This document shows positions 1-6,405 of a stretch of 6,526 bases of DNA, piece by piece. The notes under the pieces were generated by a model. It saw only the letters and a list, made by a program, of their open reading frames with translations, was not told the DNA's origin and made no database searches. Source of the stretch: Parasulfuritortus sp037446165 (GTDB lineage Bacteria; Pseudomonadota; Gammaproteobacteria; Burkholderiales; Thiobacillaceae); contig JBBIJC010000119.1 of the NCBI GenBank assembly GCA_037446165.1, positions 1 through 6,526 of the forward strand. The letters run 5' to 3'. Positions within the stretch are counted from its first letter, which is position 1; the number at the start of each line of letters is the position of its first letter. Both the position numbers and the translations under genes were made by a program.

Positions 1-1488
1 GACGTCGGCGCCGACCTGGTGGGCAAGGTCGAAGCCGGCATCCCCGAGGATGATCCGCGCAACCCGGCCGTGATTGCCGATAACGTCGGCGACAACGTCG
101 GCGACTGCGCCGGTATGGCGGCCGATCTGTTCGAGACCTACGCCGTGACCATCATTGCCACCATGCTGCTGGGCAGCCTGATGGTGGTCGGCGAGAGTGC
201 GGCCAATGCGATCATCTTCCCGCTGGTGCTGGGCGGCGTCTCCATCGTCGCTTCCATCGTCGGTACCTACTTCGTCAAGGCGCGTGAAGGCGGCAAGATC
301 ATGAACGCCCTTTACCGCGGCCTGGCCGTGGCCGGGGCAATTGCGCTGGTCGCGTTCCTGCCCATCACTACCATGTTGTTCCCGAACGGGGTCGAGATCG
401 CCGGCATTGCCTCGCCGATCCCCGCATTCAACATCTACCTCGCCTCCATCATCGGCCTGCTCCTGACCGCGGCCATGGTCGTGATCACCGAGTACTACAC
501 CGCCACGGAGTATGCCCCGGTACGTCACATCGCCCAGGCATCCACCACCGGTCACGGTACCAACATCATCGCCGGCCTTGGCGTGTCCATGAAGTCGACC
601 GCCGCTCCCGTGGCCGCCGTCTGTGTGGCAATCTGGGCCGCGTATGGTCTGGGCGGTCTGTACGGCATCGCCATCGCAGCGACCTCCATGCTGTCCATGA
701 CCGGAATCATCGTCGCCCTGGATGCCTACGGCCCCATCACCGACAACGCCGGCGGCATTGCCGAAATGGCCGAGTTGCCGGACTCCATCCGCAACATCAC
801 CGATCCGCTGGATGCCGTGGGCAATACCACCAAGGCCGTGACCAAGGGCTATGCCATCGGTTCCGCCGGTCTGGCTGCGCTGGTCCTGTTTGCCGATTAC
901 ACCCACGCCCTGCACGCCAACAATATCGCTACCGATTTTGACCTGTCCGACCACATGGTGATCATCGGCCTGTTCATCGGCGGCATGGTGCCCTACCTGT
1001 TCGGTGCGATGGGTATGGAAGCGGTCGGCCGTGCAGCGGGTTCCGTGGTGGTTGAAGTGCGCCGCCAGTTCCGCGAGATATCCGGCATCATGGAAGGCAC
1101 GGGCAAGCCGGAATACGGCACCTGCGTCGACATGCTGACCAAGGCGGCGATCAAGGAAATGATGATCCCCTCCCTGCTGCCGGTCATGGTGCCCGTGCTG
1201 GTCGGCCTGATCCTCGGCCCCAAGGCCTTGGGCGGCGTGCTGATCGGTACCATCGTCACCGGCCTGTTCGTGGCTATCTCCATGACCACCGGCGGCGGTG
1301 CCTGGGATAACGCCAAGAAGTACATCGAGGAAGGCAATTTCGGCGGCAAGGGATCCGAGGCCCACAAGGCTGCGGTGACCGGCGACACCGTCGGTGATCC
1401 CTACAAGGACACCGCCGGTCCGGCCGTGAACCCGCTGATCAAGATCATCAACATCGTTGCCTTGCTGATCGTGCCTCTGCTGGCCTGA
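1..1488 (+). CDS. hppA: Membrane-bound proton-translocating pyrophosphatase, K+-independent type (5' partial)
   Basis: Integral inner-membrane pump that hydrolyses pyrophosphate and moves protons across the cytoplasmic membrane. The reading frame is open from base 1; 495 residues are present, so roughly the first quarter of a typical ~670-residue protein lies upstream. Visible motifs are DVGADLVGKVE (residues 1-11, pyrophosphate/Mg binding), the acidic block IADNVGDNVGDCAGM (26-40), GGAWDNAKKYIE near residue 430 and GDTVGDPYKDTAGPAVNP near the C-terminus, separated by many hydrophobic helices. In the GNTTKAVTKG segment, Lys278 and Thr281 sit where K+-dependent enzymes carry Ala and Gly/Ala; family work on the Carboxydothermus enzyme (position 460) shows that Lys there removes the K+ requirement. 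It therefore belongs to the K+-independent H+-pumping class. A strong terminator follows 16 bases after the stop, so it ends its transcript. Family assignment is very secure; ion specificity is inferred from motifs. Confidence 0.97.
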   Translation, partial: DVGADLVGKVEAGIPEDDPRNPAVIADNVGDNVGDCAGMAADLFETYAVTIIATMLLGSLMVVGESAANAIIFPLVLGGVSIVASIVGTYFVKAREGGKIMNALYRGLAVAGAIALVAFLPITTMLFPNGVEIAGIASPIPAFNIYLASIIGLLLTAAMVVITEYYTATEYAPVRHIAQASTTGHGTNIIAGLGVSMKSTAAPVAAVCVAIWAAYGLGGLYGIAIAATSMLSMTGIIVALDAYGPITDNAGGIAEMAELPDSIRNITDPLDAVGNTTKAVTKGYAIGSAGLAALVLFADYTHALHANNIATDFDLSDHMVIIGLFIGGMVPYLFGAMGMEAVGRAAGSVVVEVRRQFREISGIMEGTGKPEYGTCVDMLTKAAIKEMMIPSLLPVMVPVLVGLILGPKALGGVLIGTIVTGLFVAISMTTGGGAWDNAKKYIEEGNFGGKGSEAHKAAVTGDTVGDPYKDTAGPAVNPLIKIINIVALLIVPLLA

Positions 1489-1504
1489 TCGTCATCCTGA
1501 TTTG

Positions 1505-1540
1505 AAAGCAAACGGGCCGATCTTCGGCCCGTTTGCTTTT
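1505..1540 (+). terminator. Rho-independent terminator of hppA
   Basis: A perfect 16-bp inverted repeat (AAAGCAAACGGGCCGA at 1505-1520, its complement at 1524-1539) encloses a 3-base TCT loop, has a GC-rich core and ends in a TTTT run at 1537-1540. It lies directly after the hppA stop codon. The A-rich 5' arm gives a mirrored T-run on the other strand, so it could work in both directions, though no minus-strand gene reads into it here. Confidence 0.95.
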
Positions 1541-1653
1541 GGTGGAGCCAGGAGGCAACGGATCGAGACCCCAATTGCAGTTCACGACCACGCGCCCCCA
1601 GCTCGTTGTATCCTCTCGGCCTCGTTCTAGCCACAGTTCTTATGAAAGGAATC

Positions 1654-1995
1654 ATGTCCACTATCCCCGCCTGCCCTCAATGCGCCATGGAGAACACTTA
1701 CCAAGATGGCAGTAATTTTGTTTGTGCTGACTGTGGCCATGAATGGCCGATGACGGGAGCGGCAAATGTCGATGCCGACTCGGATTCGGTGATCAAGGAC
1801 GCCAACGGCACAGCCCTGAGTGATGGCGATGCGGTGGTGTTGATCAAAGACCTGAAGGTGAAAGGCTCATCGATCACCCTCAAGCAGGGGACCAAGGTCA
1901 AAAGCATCCGGCTGGTGGGCGGAGACCATGAAGTGGATTGCAGGATGGATACAGGCAACTTCATGCTGAAGGCCTGTTTCCTGAAAAAGGTTTAA
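1654..1995 (+). CDS. yjdM: YjdM / PhnA-family zinc-ribbon protein
   Basis: Small cytoplasmic protein of 113 residues, close in length and sequence to E. coli YjdM (formerly called PhnA, 111 residues). An N-terminal zinc ribbon has Cys7-x2-Cys10 and Cys24-x2-Cys27. The conserved C-terminal domain follows, with VIKDANG, LSDGDAV, LIKDLKVKGSS, LKQGTKVKSIRLV and GDHEVDC blocks. The molecular function of this family is unsettled; the old 'alkylphosphonate uptake' label comes from proximity to phn genes in E. coli, and it is not phosphonoacetate hydrolase. The ATG at 1654 was chosen because it matches the usual MS-x-x-P-x-CPxC N-terminus and follows an AAGGA at 1646-1650, although that spacing is short. 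In-frame ATGs at 1606 and 1642 would add residues the family lacks. The gene stands alone after the hppA terminator and converges on the small minus-strand gene at 2039-2269. No convincing promoter or terminator was found for it. Confidence 0.92.
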   Translation: MSTIPACPQCAMENTYQDGSNFVCADCGHEWPMTGAANVDADSDSVIKDANGTALSDGDAVVLIKDLKVKGSSITLKQGTKVKSIRLVGGDHEVDCRMDTGNFMLKACFLKKV

Positions 1996-2038
1996 GCCGG
2001 TTGGTCTGGTTTTTCCTGCTTTTGTCAGGGGCAGGGAA

Positions 2039-2269
2039 TCAGGCCGATGCCATCCAATCCTTATCCGTTCTGCGTCGCCCGGGCTGAGATTCAGCCACAC
2101 GAGCAGGATTGCTTCCGATTGCACGGGACTCTGCGTGGCGCCTGTTTGGCCGTGTGTCGGACGGGGAAATGATCAGGGCAATCACTTTGATGAACATGAT
2201 TGCGGCAATGGCTAACAGCACCATCAGGGATGAAGACATCGGTATGGGCATGGATAGGAGCGCGTCCAT
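2039..2269 (-). CDS. Small single-span membrane protein, unknown function
   Basis: A 76-residue protein not recognised as a known family. After a short N-terminus (MDALLSMPIPMSSS) comes one strongly hydrophobic segment at about residues 14-35 (LMVLLAIAAIMFIKVIALII), with a single Lys inside it. A polar, Arg-rich, probably disordered tail of about 40 residues follows. The basic tail suggests a C-terminus-in orientation. Evidence that it is real comes from its control signals: an ideal Shine-Dalgarno AAGGAG lies 8 bases before the ATG, and a good sigma70-like promoter lies about 40 bases further upstream. Its position, filling most of an otherwise empty 512-base gap, also supports it. Codon use is less GC-rich than in the neighbours, so the tail might be less conserved than the helix. 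It is divergent from the ThDP gene at 2508, so the two may share control. Alternative starts at Met7 and Met11 lack the Shine-Dalgarno. Confidence 0.6.
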   Translation of the reverse strand: MDALLSMPIPMSSSLMVLLAIAAIMFIKVIALIISPSDTRPNRRHAESRAIGSNPARVAESQPGRRRTDKDWMASA

Positions 2270-2277
2270 AGCAAATT

Positions 2278-2283
2278 CTCCTT
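2278..2283 (-). promoter_or_regulatory. Ribosome binding site of the small membrane protein
   Basis: Read on the minus strand this is AAGGAG within TAAGGAGA, followed by an 8-base spacer and then the ATG at 2269. This is a near-consensus Shine-Dalgarno at near-ideal spacing, and it is the main evidence for the 2039-2269 gene and its start. Confidence 0.7.
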
Positions 2284-2313
2284 AGTAACGATCGATTGAA
2301 AGCAGTCGCCCGC

Positions 2314-2342
2314 ATCATGTAATAACCAACCAATATAGTCAA
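2314..2342 (-). promoter_or_regulatory. Putative sigma70 promoter for the small membrane protein
   Basis: On the minus strand, TTGACT (2342-2337, 5 of 6 matches to the -35 consensus) is followed by a 17-base spacer and CATGAT (2319-2314, 4 of 6 matches to the -10 consensus). Transcription would start near 2307, giving a leader of about 38 bases that contains the AAGGAG site. The surrounding bases are clearly AT-richer than the rest of the window. Confidence 0.5.
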
Positions 2343-2353
2343 GTATAATATTG
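2331..2353. repeat. AT-rich inverted repeat, possible operator
   Basis: CAATAT (2331-2336) and ATATTG (2348-2353) form a perfect 6-bp inverted repeat with an 11-base spacer, so half-site centres are 17 bp apart. It covers the -35 box of the minus-strand promoter and a perfect TATAAT on the plus strand (2344-2349). This is the geometry expected for a dimeric regulator acting in a divergent intergenic region. An AT-rich patch can give a 6-bp match by chance, so the operator role is an inference. Confidence 0.3.
2344..2349 (+). promoter_or_regulatory. Possible -10 box for the ThDP enzyme/glycosyltransferase operon
   Basis: A perfect TATAAT on the plus strand lies about 160 bases before the ThDP-enzyme start. 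No acceptable -35 sequence is present at 16-18 bases upstream (AATAAC at 17), and there is no TGn extension. It would therefore need an activator, or it is a chance match in an AT-rich patch. No better plus-strand promoter was seen between 2350 and 2507. Confidence 0.25.
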
Positions 2354-2459
2354 CCATGGCGAACTCTGTTATTCGTCGCTTCCACTCGGGTACAACATGG
2401 GTTTCGCCGAGAGCCGGCTTGTGCTCAAATTCAAACCTTTATCTCAGCCTTGCTCCAGG

Positions 2460-2483
2460 GCGCGCACGGAGCCGGGTGCGTGC
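2460..2483 (+). promoter_or_regulatory. GC-rich hairpin in the leader of the ThDP-enzyme gene
   Basis: GCGCGCAC (2460-2467) pairs with GTGCGTGC (2476-2483) as 8 bp including one G-U, around the 8-base loop GGAGCCGG. The loop bases GGAGC (2468-2472) are complementary to GCTCC at 2452-2456, so an alternative 5-bp stem or a pseudoknot is possible. The structure ends 24 bases before the ATG at 2508, just upstream of the weak GGA ribosome binding site. There is no following T-run, so it is not a terminator. A regulatory role is unproven. Confidence 0.3.
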
Positions 2484-2507
2484 GGGATTTGGCACAGTTG
2501 GAATTAA

Positions 2508-4145
2508 ATGAAAATAGCAGTTAGCGAACTGATTGTCCGGTTCATGGAACGGCTTGGCGTGACCCACGCTTTCGGGATGCCTGGCGCGCACATCCTGCCG
2601 GTCTACGACCGCTTGTACGACTCGCGGATCAAGACTGTCCTGGTCAAGCACGAACAGGGTGCCGCGTTTATGGCCGGTGGACTGGCCCGTGTTTCGGGTG
2701 GGGTCGGAGCCTGCATCACCACGGCTGGTCCGGGTGCCACCAATCTGGTGACCGGCATCGCCAATGCCTATGCCGAAAAGCTGCCGGTCCTGATCATAAC
2801 CGGCGAGACCTCGACCTATATTTTCGGCAAGGGTGGCCTGCAGGAGAGCTCGGGCGAAGGCGGTGCGCTCGATCAGGCCGCGCTGTTCAGCGGCATTACC
2901 CGCTATCACAAGATCGTCGAGCGCACCGACTACCTGGGCCAGGTCATGAACCAGGCGGCGCGGATACTGCTCTCGCCCGGCTCCGGGCCGGTGCTGCTCA
3001 GCTTTCCCTACAACGTACAGAAGGAAATGGTGGACGAGAGCCTGCTCGACGCCATCAGTTTCCGCGCCCCAGCCACGCGCAAGCGGCAGACGCCTGCAGA
3101 TGAGCTGGCGGCGCTGATCGAGGCGTCTCGCTATCCGGTCATCGTCGCCGGTCACGGTTGCCTCCAGGCCGGTGCTCAGGGCGCTGTGGCGCGCCTGAGC
3201 GAGGCATTCAACATCCCGGTGGCAACCAGCCTGAAGGCGAAGGGCGTGGTCGACGAAGGGGCCGGCCTGTCGCTCGGCTCGCTGGGCGTGACTTCGGATG
3301 GCCAGGCTTACCGCTACATTGTCGAGCATGCCGATCTGGTGATCTTTCTCGGCGCGGGCTTCAATGAACGGACCAGCTATCTTTGGGACAGCAAGCTTCT
3401 GACCGGCAAGAAAATTGCCCAGGTCGATATTGACGAAGGGCAGCTGGAAAAGGTGTTCAAGGCCGATCTGGCCATTCACGGCGATATTGGCGAGGTCCTG
3501 GGCGATGTCCTGGCTACGGTCGCGGCAGACGGGACGGGACAGAAGTCGCTCGACCACTTCTCTGGCCGGCAAGGCGGGCCGGATGGCGTCGATCCAAGGT
3601 TCCGGCTGATCGAACGGTTCTATGCCGCGTTGTCGACCCGCTTTGAGCGGGACGCGATGGTCTTCGACGACAACATCATCTTCGCCCAGAACTTTTTCAA
3701 GGTATCACCGGGCAACCGTTATTTGCCCAATTCCGGCATCTCGTCGCTCGGCCATGCCATTCCGGCCGCGATCGGTGCGCGCTTTGCCCGGTCCGGACCG
3801 ACCTTTGCCATCCTCGGCGACGGCGGCTTCCAGATGTGCTGCATGGAGATCATGACTGCGGTCAATTACCATATTCCGCTCAATATCGTGGTCATCAACA
3901 ATGCCACCATGGGCCTGATCCGCAAAAATCAGTATCAACTCTACGGCGAGCGTTTCATTGACTGCGATTTCGTGAACCCTGACTTCCAGCACCTCGCCCG
4001 ATCGTTCGGCATCAACCACCAGAAAATCGAGACCGAGGCCGATATCGATAGTTTATTTGCCGAGTCCGACCTCATTGGCTCGATCAATCTCATTGAAATC
4101 ATGCTGGACAAGAATGCCTTCCCGGACTATCTGTCTGACCGATAA
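2508..4145 (+). CDS. Acetolactate synthase-like thiamine diphosphate-dependent enzyme
   Basis: 545-residue cytoplasmic enzyme with the three-domain layout of the acetolactate synthase/pyruvate decarboxylase superfamily: an N-terminal Pyr domain (about 1-165), a central domain (about 190-330) and a C-terminal PP domain (about 365-535). Catalytic Glu49 lies in KHEQ, AGPGATN follows, and the ThDP/Mg motif runs from GDGGF (437-441) to the Asn pair at 464-465 (GDG-x24-NN). Family members decarboxylate a 2-keto acid and pass the carbanion to an acceptor. Compared with biosynthetic acetolactate synthase, the RQWQ segment reads RKNQ (Asn474 in place of the specificity Trp), and the central FDDR motif reads FNER (285-288). 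No ilvN/ilvH regulatory-subunit gene is present. The substrate is therefore open, and an ilvB name is not justified. The start follows GGA with a 5-base spacer and fits the family N-terminus. Its 3' end overlaps the glycosyltransferase gene, so both probably serve one pathway. Class is secure, reaction unknown. Confidence 0.9.
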   Translation: MKIAVSELIVRFMERLGVTHAFGMPGAHILPVYDRLYDSRIKTVLVKHEQGAAFMAGGLARVSGGVGACITTAGPGATNLVTGIANAYAEKLPVLIITGETSTYIFGKGGLQESSGEGGALDQAALFSGITRYHKIVERTDYLGQVMNQAARILLSPGSGPVLLSFPYNVQKEMVDESLLDAISFRAPATRKRQTPADELAALIEASRYPVIVAGHGCLQAGAQGAVARLSEAFNIPVATSLKAKGVVDEGAGLSLGSLGVTSDGQAYRYIVEHADLVIFLGAGFNERTSYLWDSKLLTGKKIAQVDIDEGQLEKVFKADLAIHGDIGEVLGDVLATVAADGTGQKSLDHFSGRQGGPDGVDPRFRLIERFYAALSTRFERDAMVFDDNIIFAQNFFKVSPGNRYLPNSGISSLGHAIPAAIGARFARSGPTFAILGDGGFQMCCMEIMTAVNYHIPLNIVVINNATMGLIRKNQYQLYGERFIDCDFVNPDFQHLARSFGINHQKIETEADIDSLFAESDLIGSINLIEIMLDKNAFPDYLSDR

Positions 4146-5838
4146 TCCAGCAATCACGGCAATTGAAAATGCCCTGTGGGCAGGGGGGCTGAACCAGGCC
4201 CTGCTGGCGGACTATCAGGCGGCCTTCCGTGCAATGGAGCAACGCATTGCAGCGCAGGAGAGCGATGACCGCTACCGTTTCGTCGTGGTCATCCCGGTGG
4301 CCGACCGGCCGCAGCATTTGCGCAGCTGCCTGAGCAGCCTGCTTGATCAATGCAGGCTGTTTGACTACGGCGGCCAGCGGGATGGCCGCTATGTCAAGGT
4401 TGAGGCCTTTATCGCTGACGACAGCCAGGACCAAGCCAATATCGCCGAGCACGGCGACCTGGCCCGTCAGTTCAGCGCGCTGGGCCTCCGCACCACGTAC
4501 TTCGGGCAGCGTGAACAGCTCGAATTGCTCGATCAGCTGAGTATGGACGAAAGGGTGCGCCTGGCTGGCATCCTCGGCCACGCCAGGCCGGAAAACTTCG
4601 GCCACAAAGGCGCGGCGGTAATGCGCAATATCGCCTACCTGAAGCTCAACACGCAGTGGGGTACTGAAACGCGCGTGCTGTTCCACGCCATCGACAGCGA
4701 CCAGGAGTTCAAGGTCAAGGTCAGCGCTGCGGACGGAGACAAGGATCTCTACGCGGTCAGCTTTTTCCACGCCCTGGACGCGATCTTCAGGCAAACCGAC
4801 GCCCTGGTGCTGACTGGCAAGGTGGTCGGCGATCCGCCCGTTTCGCCCGCCGTCATGGCTGGAAATTTTCTCGATGACGTGATCGACTTCCTTCGGCAGA
4901 TGGTTGCCAGTGGTGCTCATGGGCCATGCAGCCATCACCGGGCCGACAGCCATTGCGAGGGCGAGGCGGCCTACCATGACATGGCGGACCTGTTCGGCTT
5001 CAAGGCGGCTGGCGAGAGTTATCGCTATCGCTGCACCTTGACTGGTGAACATAGCGATGCAGACTGCTTTGCCCACTTCGCAAGCCGCCTCAACCGGTTT
5101 TTCTACGGCGAACATCCCACCCGTATTTCCTACTACCAGCACACAGGGGTGTTGGAAAGCGTACAGCCGGCCCGGACGGTCTATACCGGCAACTACGTCT
5201 TCCGTCCGGAGGCGCTGAAGTATTTCATTCCCTTTGCCGATCTGGGGTTGCGTATGCTCGGCCCGAGTCTGGGCCGGATCATCAAAGCCGAGATCGGTGC
5301 GCGGTTTGTCTCCGCCAATCTGCCCATGCTGCACAAGCGGACCGTCGAACAGACGGGGCGCTCGGAATTCAGGCCCGGGGTTGACGCCGAGGCAGGCGGC
5401 ATCGAACTATGCGGCGAGTTTGAACGTCAGTTTCACGGCGATGTGATGCTGTTCTCGCTTGAACGGCTGACCGGCATGGGGTTCACCGAACAGGTTTTGC
5501 CCGAGACCGTGATTGAGTCCCTGGTTGAGTCGGTTCATGCCGACATGCGGGCCAAATATGAGGGCAAGCATCAGGCCATAGTCGAAAAACTGATGCAGCT
5601 AAAGGCGGTCCTGCACGATCAAGGGCAGTGGTGGAACCAGCTGCCGGGACAAGCGCAGTCGGTGGCGGATTTCGAACGGTTTGTCGCCAATATGGAACAT
5701 AACTTCGGGCCCGACTCGCCCTGTTATCAACGTATCCAGGACAACTGGAGCCAGCGCCGGGCTCAGCTGGTTTCGGCCCTGATCCGCTACCCCCTGGACC
5801 GCACGGAATGGAACACGGTCCTGGCGGCCCACGGCTGA
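4114..5838 (+). CDS. Family 2-like glycosyltransferase with long C-terminal region
   Basis: About 574 residues from the ATG at 4114, predicted cytoplasmic, with no membrane segment. The first 300 residues follow the GT-A pattern: FVVVIPV-ADRP (56-66), FIADDSQD (99-106), GHKGAAVMRN (163-172) and HAIDSDQEF (191-199). DSD (194-196) is the likely metal and nucleotide-sugar binding DxD. Further on, TGNYVFRPEAL and the ANLPMLHKRT segment resemble the acceptor-side part of GT-A enzymes. Between them lies a Cys/His-rich stretch: Cys272, His274, His275, His280, Cys281, then Cys307 and Cys318. The last ~130 residues look helical and are not recognised. The gene overlaps the ThDP-enzyme gene by 32 bases in another frame, so translation is probably coupled. 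The exact start is uncertain: ATG 4057 (longer overlap), CTG 4135 or ATG 4234 (just before the first strand) are alternatives, and none has a strong Shine-Dalgarno. Donor and acceptor are unknown. Confidence 0.78.
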   Translation: MPSRTICLTDNPAITAIENALWAGGLNQALLADYQAAFRAMEQRIAAQESDDRYRFVVVIPVADRPQHLRSCLSSLLDQCRLFDYGGQRDGRYVKVEAFIADDSQDQANIAEHGDLARQFSALGLRTTYFGQREQLELLDQLSMDERVRLAGILGHARPENFGHKGAAVMRNIAYLKLNTQWGTETRVLFHAIDSDQEFKVKVSAADGDKDLYAVSFFHALDAIFRQTDALVLTGKVVGDPPVSPAVMAGNFLDDVIDFLRQMVASGAHGPCSHHRADSHCEGEAAYHDMADLFGFKAAGESYRYRCTLTGEHSDADCFAHFASRLNRFFYGEHPTRISYYQHTGVLESVQPARTVYTGNYVFRPEALKYFIPFADLGLRMLGPSLGRIIKAEIGARFVSANLPMLHKRTVEQTGRSEFRPGVDAEAGGIELCGEFERQFHGDVMLFSLERLTGMGFTEQVLPETVIESLVESVHADMRAKYEGKHQAIVEKLMQLKAVLHDQGQWWNQLPGQAQSVADFERFVANMEHNFGPDSPCYQRIQDNWSQRRAQLVSALIRYPLDRTEWNTVLAAHG

Positions 5839-5898
5839 AGCGAGGCAAGGCAGTATTGCATTGGGTAACGGCTGGCGCGGCTACCCGTACTCCTCGAA

Positions 5899-6405
5899 TC
5901 AGGGGCAGGTGCCGAGATATTTCATGCGTTTGCCCTTGCCGTAGGTCATTTCGGAGCCGCCTGAATTCATTTTTTCGATCTTGACCGTCGCCAGGTTGTA
6001 TTCCTTGTGATCCTGATCCGTACCCACCGAGGACACTACTTCCAGGGTCTTGTCGACATATGCGCAGCGTGCGGACAAGGTCAGGATAAGGGGGGTGAGT
6101 TCAGACTTGTACTGGCAACCCTGCTCCGGAATCATGGTGAAGGGCGTCCGGGCAAACGCCTTGATGTCCGGTTTGGAAAAGCATTGCCTTGAGGTCTTGC
6201 TGTCCTTCGCAATCGGCTGTCCCTCGGTGTCGAGGGGGGTGTCGGTGACTTCGTAGTAACCGGGGTGGAAGTTCTTGTCCCAGTCTGCCAGCGCCTTCTC
6301 ACTCGGCAAGCCTGACACCTCATCCGCAGCCAATGCGGGCGCGCCGACAAACAGTCCGCCCAGGACCAGGGGCAGCAGCACCGACAACAGTTTCGATTTG
6401 TTCAT
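5899..6405 (-). CDS. Exported DUF3617-like protein
   Basis: 168-residue precursor with a classic Sec signal peptide: MNKSK, a hydrophobic core LLSVLLPLVLGGLFVGAP, and a probable cleavage after Ala26 (ALA|ADE). The mature part resembles the proteobacterial DUF3617 family, whose function is unknown. It has an early HPGYYEVTDTPL strand (47-58, matching the family's 'PGxWE' start), a QCFSKPD segment (74-80, matching the family's Cys-x-x-x-[EP]-[DE]), further Cys97 and Cys114, and a terminal KYLGTCP (162-168). The four mature cysteines could form two disulfides in the periplasm. The start is supported by GGAG (6411-6414 on the plus strand) 5 bases before the ATG. It is convergent with the glycosyltransferase gene, leaving 60 bases between stop codons with only a weak GGGTA/TACCC repeat and no clear terminator. 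It is probably unrelated to the sugar/ThDP genes. Family placement is good but not certain. Confidence 0.82.
   Translation of the reverse strand: MNKSKLLSVLLPLVLGGLFVGAPALAADEVSGLPSEKALADWDKNFHPGYYEVTDTPLDTEGQPIAKDSKTSRQCFSKPDIKAFARTPFTMIPEQGCQYKSELTPLILTLSARCAYVDKTLEVVSSVGTDQDHKEYNLATVKIEKMNSGGSEMTYGKGKRMKYLGTCP

Noticed and set aside
1654..1995. A phosphonate-metabolism role from the old PhnA name, linking it to the ThDP enzyme as a phosphonopyruvate decarboxylase.
   Set aside because: The YjdM family is not the phosphonoacetate hydrolase, no phn genes are present, and the ThDP enzyme is a full-length acetolactate synthase-type protein, longer than phosphonopyruvate decarboxylases.
1996..2038. 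A terminator between the convergent yjdM and small membrane protein genes (TTCCTGC ... GCAGGGAA).
   Set aside because: The stem is about 7 bp with a bulge and an 11-base loop, and the T-run lies before it rather than after it on the plus strand.
2091..2357. An 88-codon minus-strand frame overlapping the small membrane protein gene.
   Set aside because: Its ATG lies upstream of the predicted promoter start, its sequence is His/Arg/Cys-rich without a coherent domain, and the overlapping frame has the Shine-Dalgarno and membrane helix.
2439..3572. A 377-codon open frame on the minus strand opposite the ThDP-enzyme gene.
   Set aside because: The plus-strand protein has clear family motifs throughout. 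The antisense product is Arg/His/Asp-rich, resembles no family, and is the expected shadow of a GC-rich gene with few stop codons in the complementary frame.
4099..5334. A 411-codon open frame on the minus strand opposite the glycosyltransferase gene.
   Set aside because: Same reasoning: low-complexity composition, no recognisable domain, no good Shine-Dalgarno seen, while the plus strand carries ordered GT-A motifs.
5863..5886. GGGTA/TACCC repeat between the convergent glycosyltransferase and DUF3617-like genes as a bidirectional terminator.
   Set aside because: Only 5 bp, a 14-base loop and no T-run on either strand.
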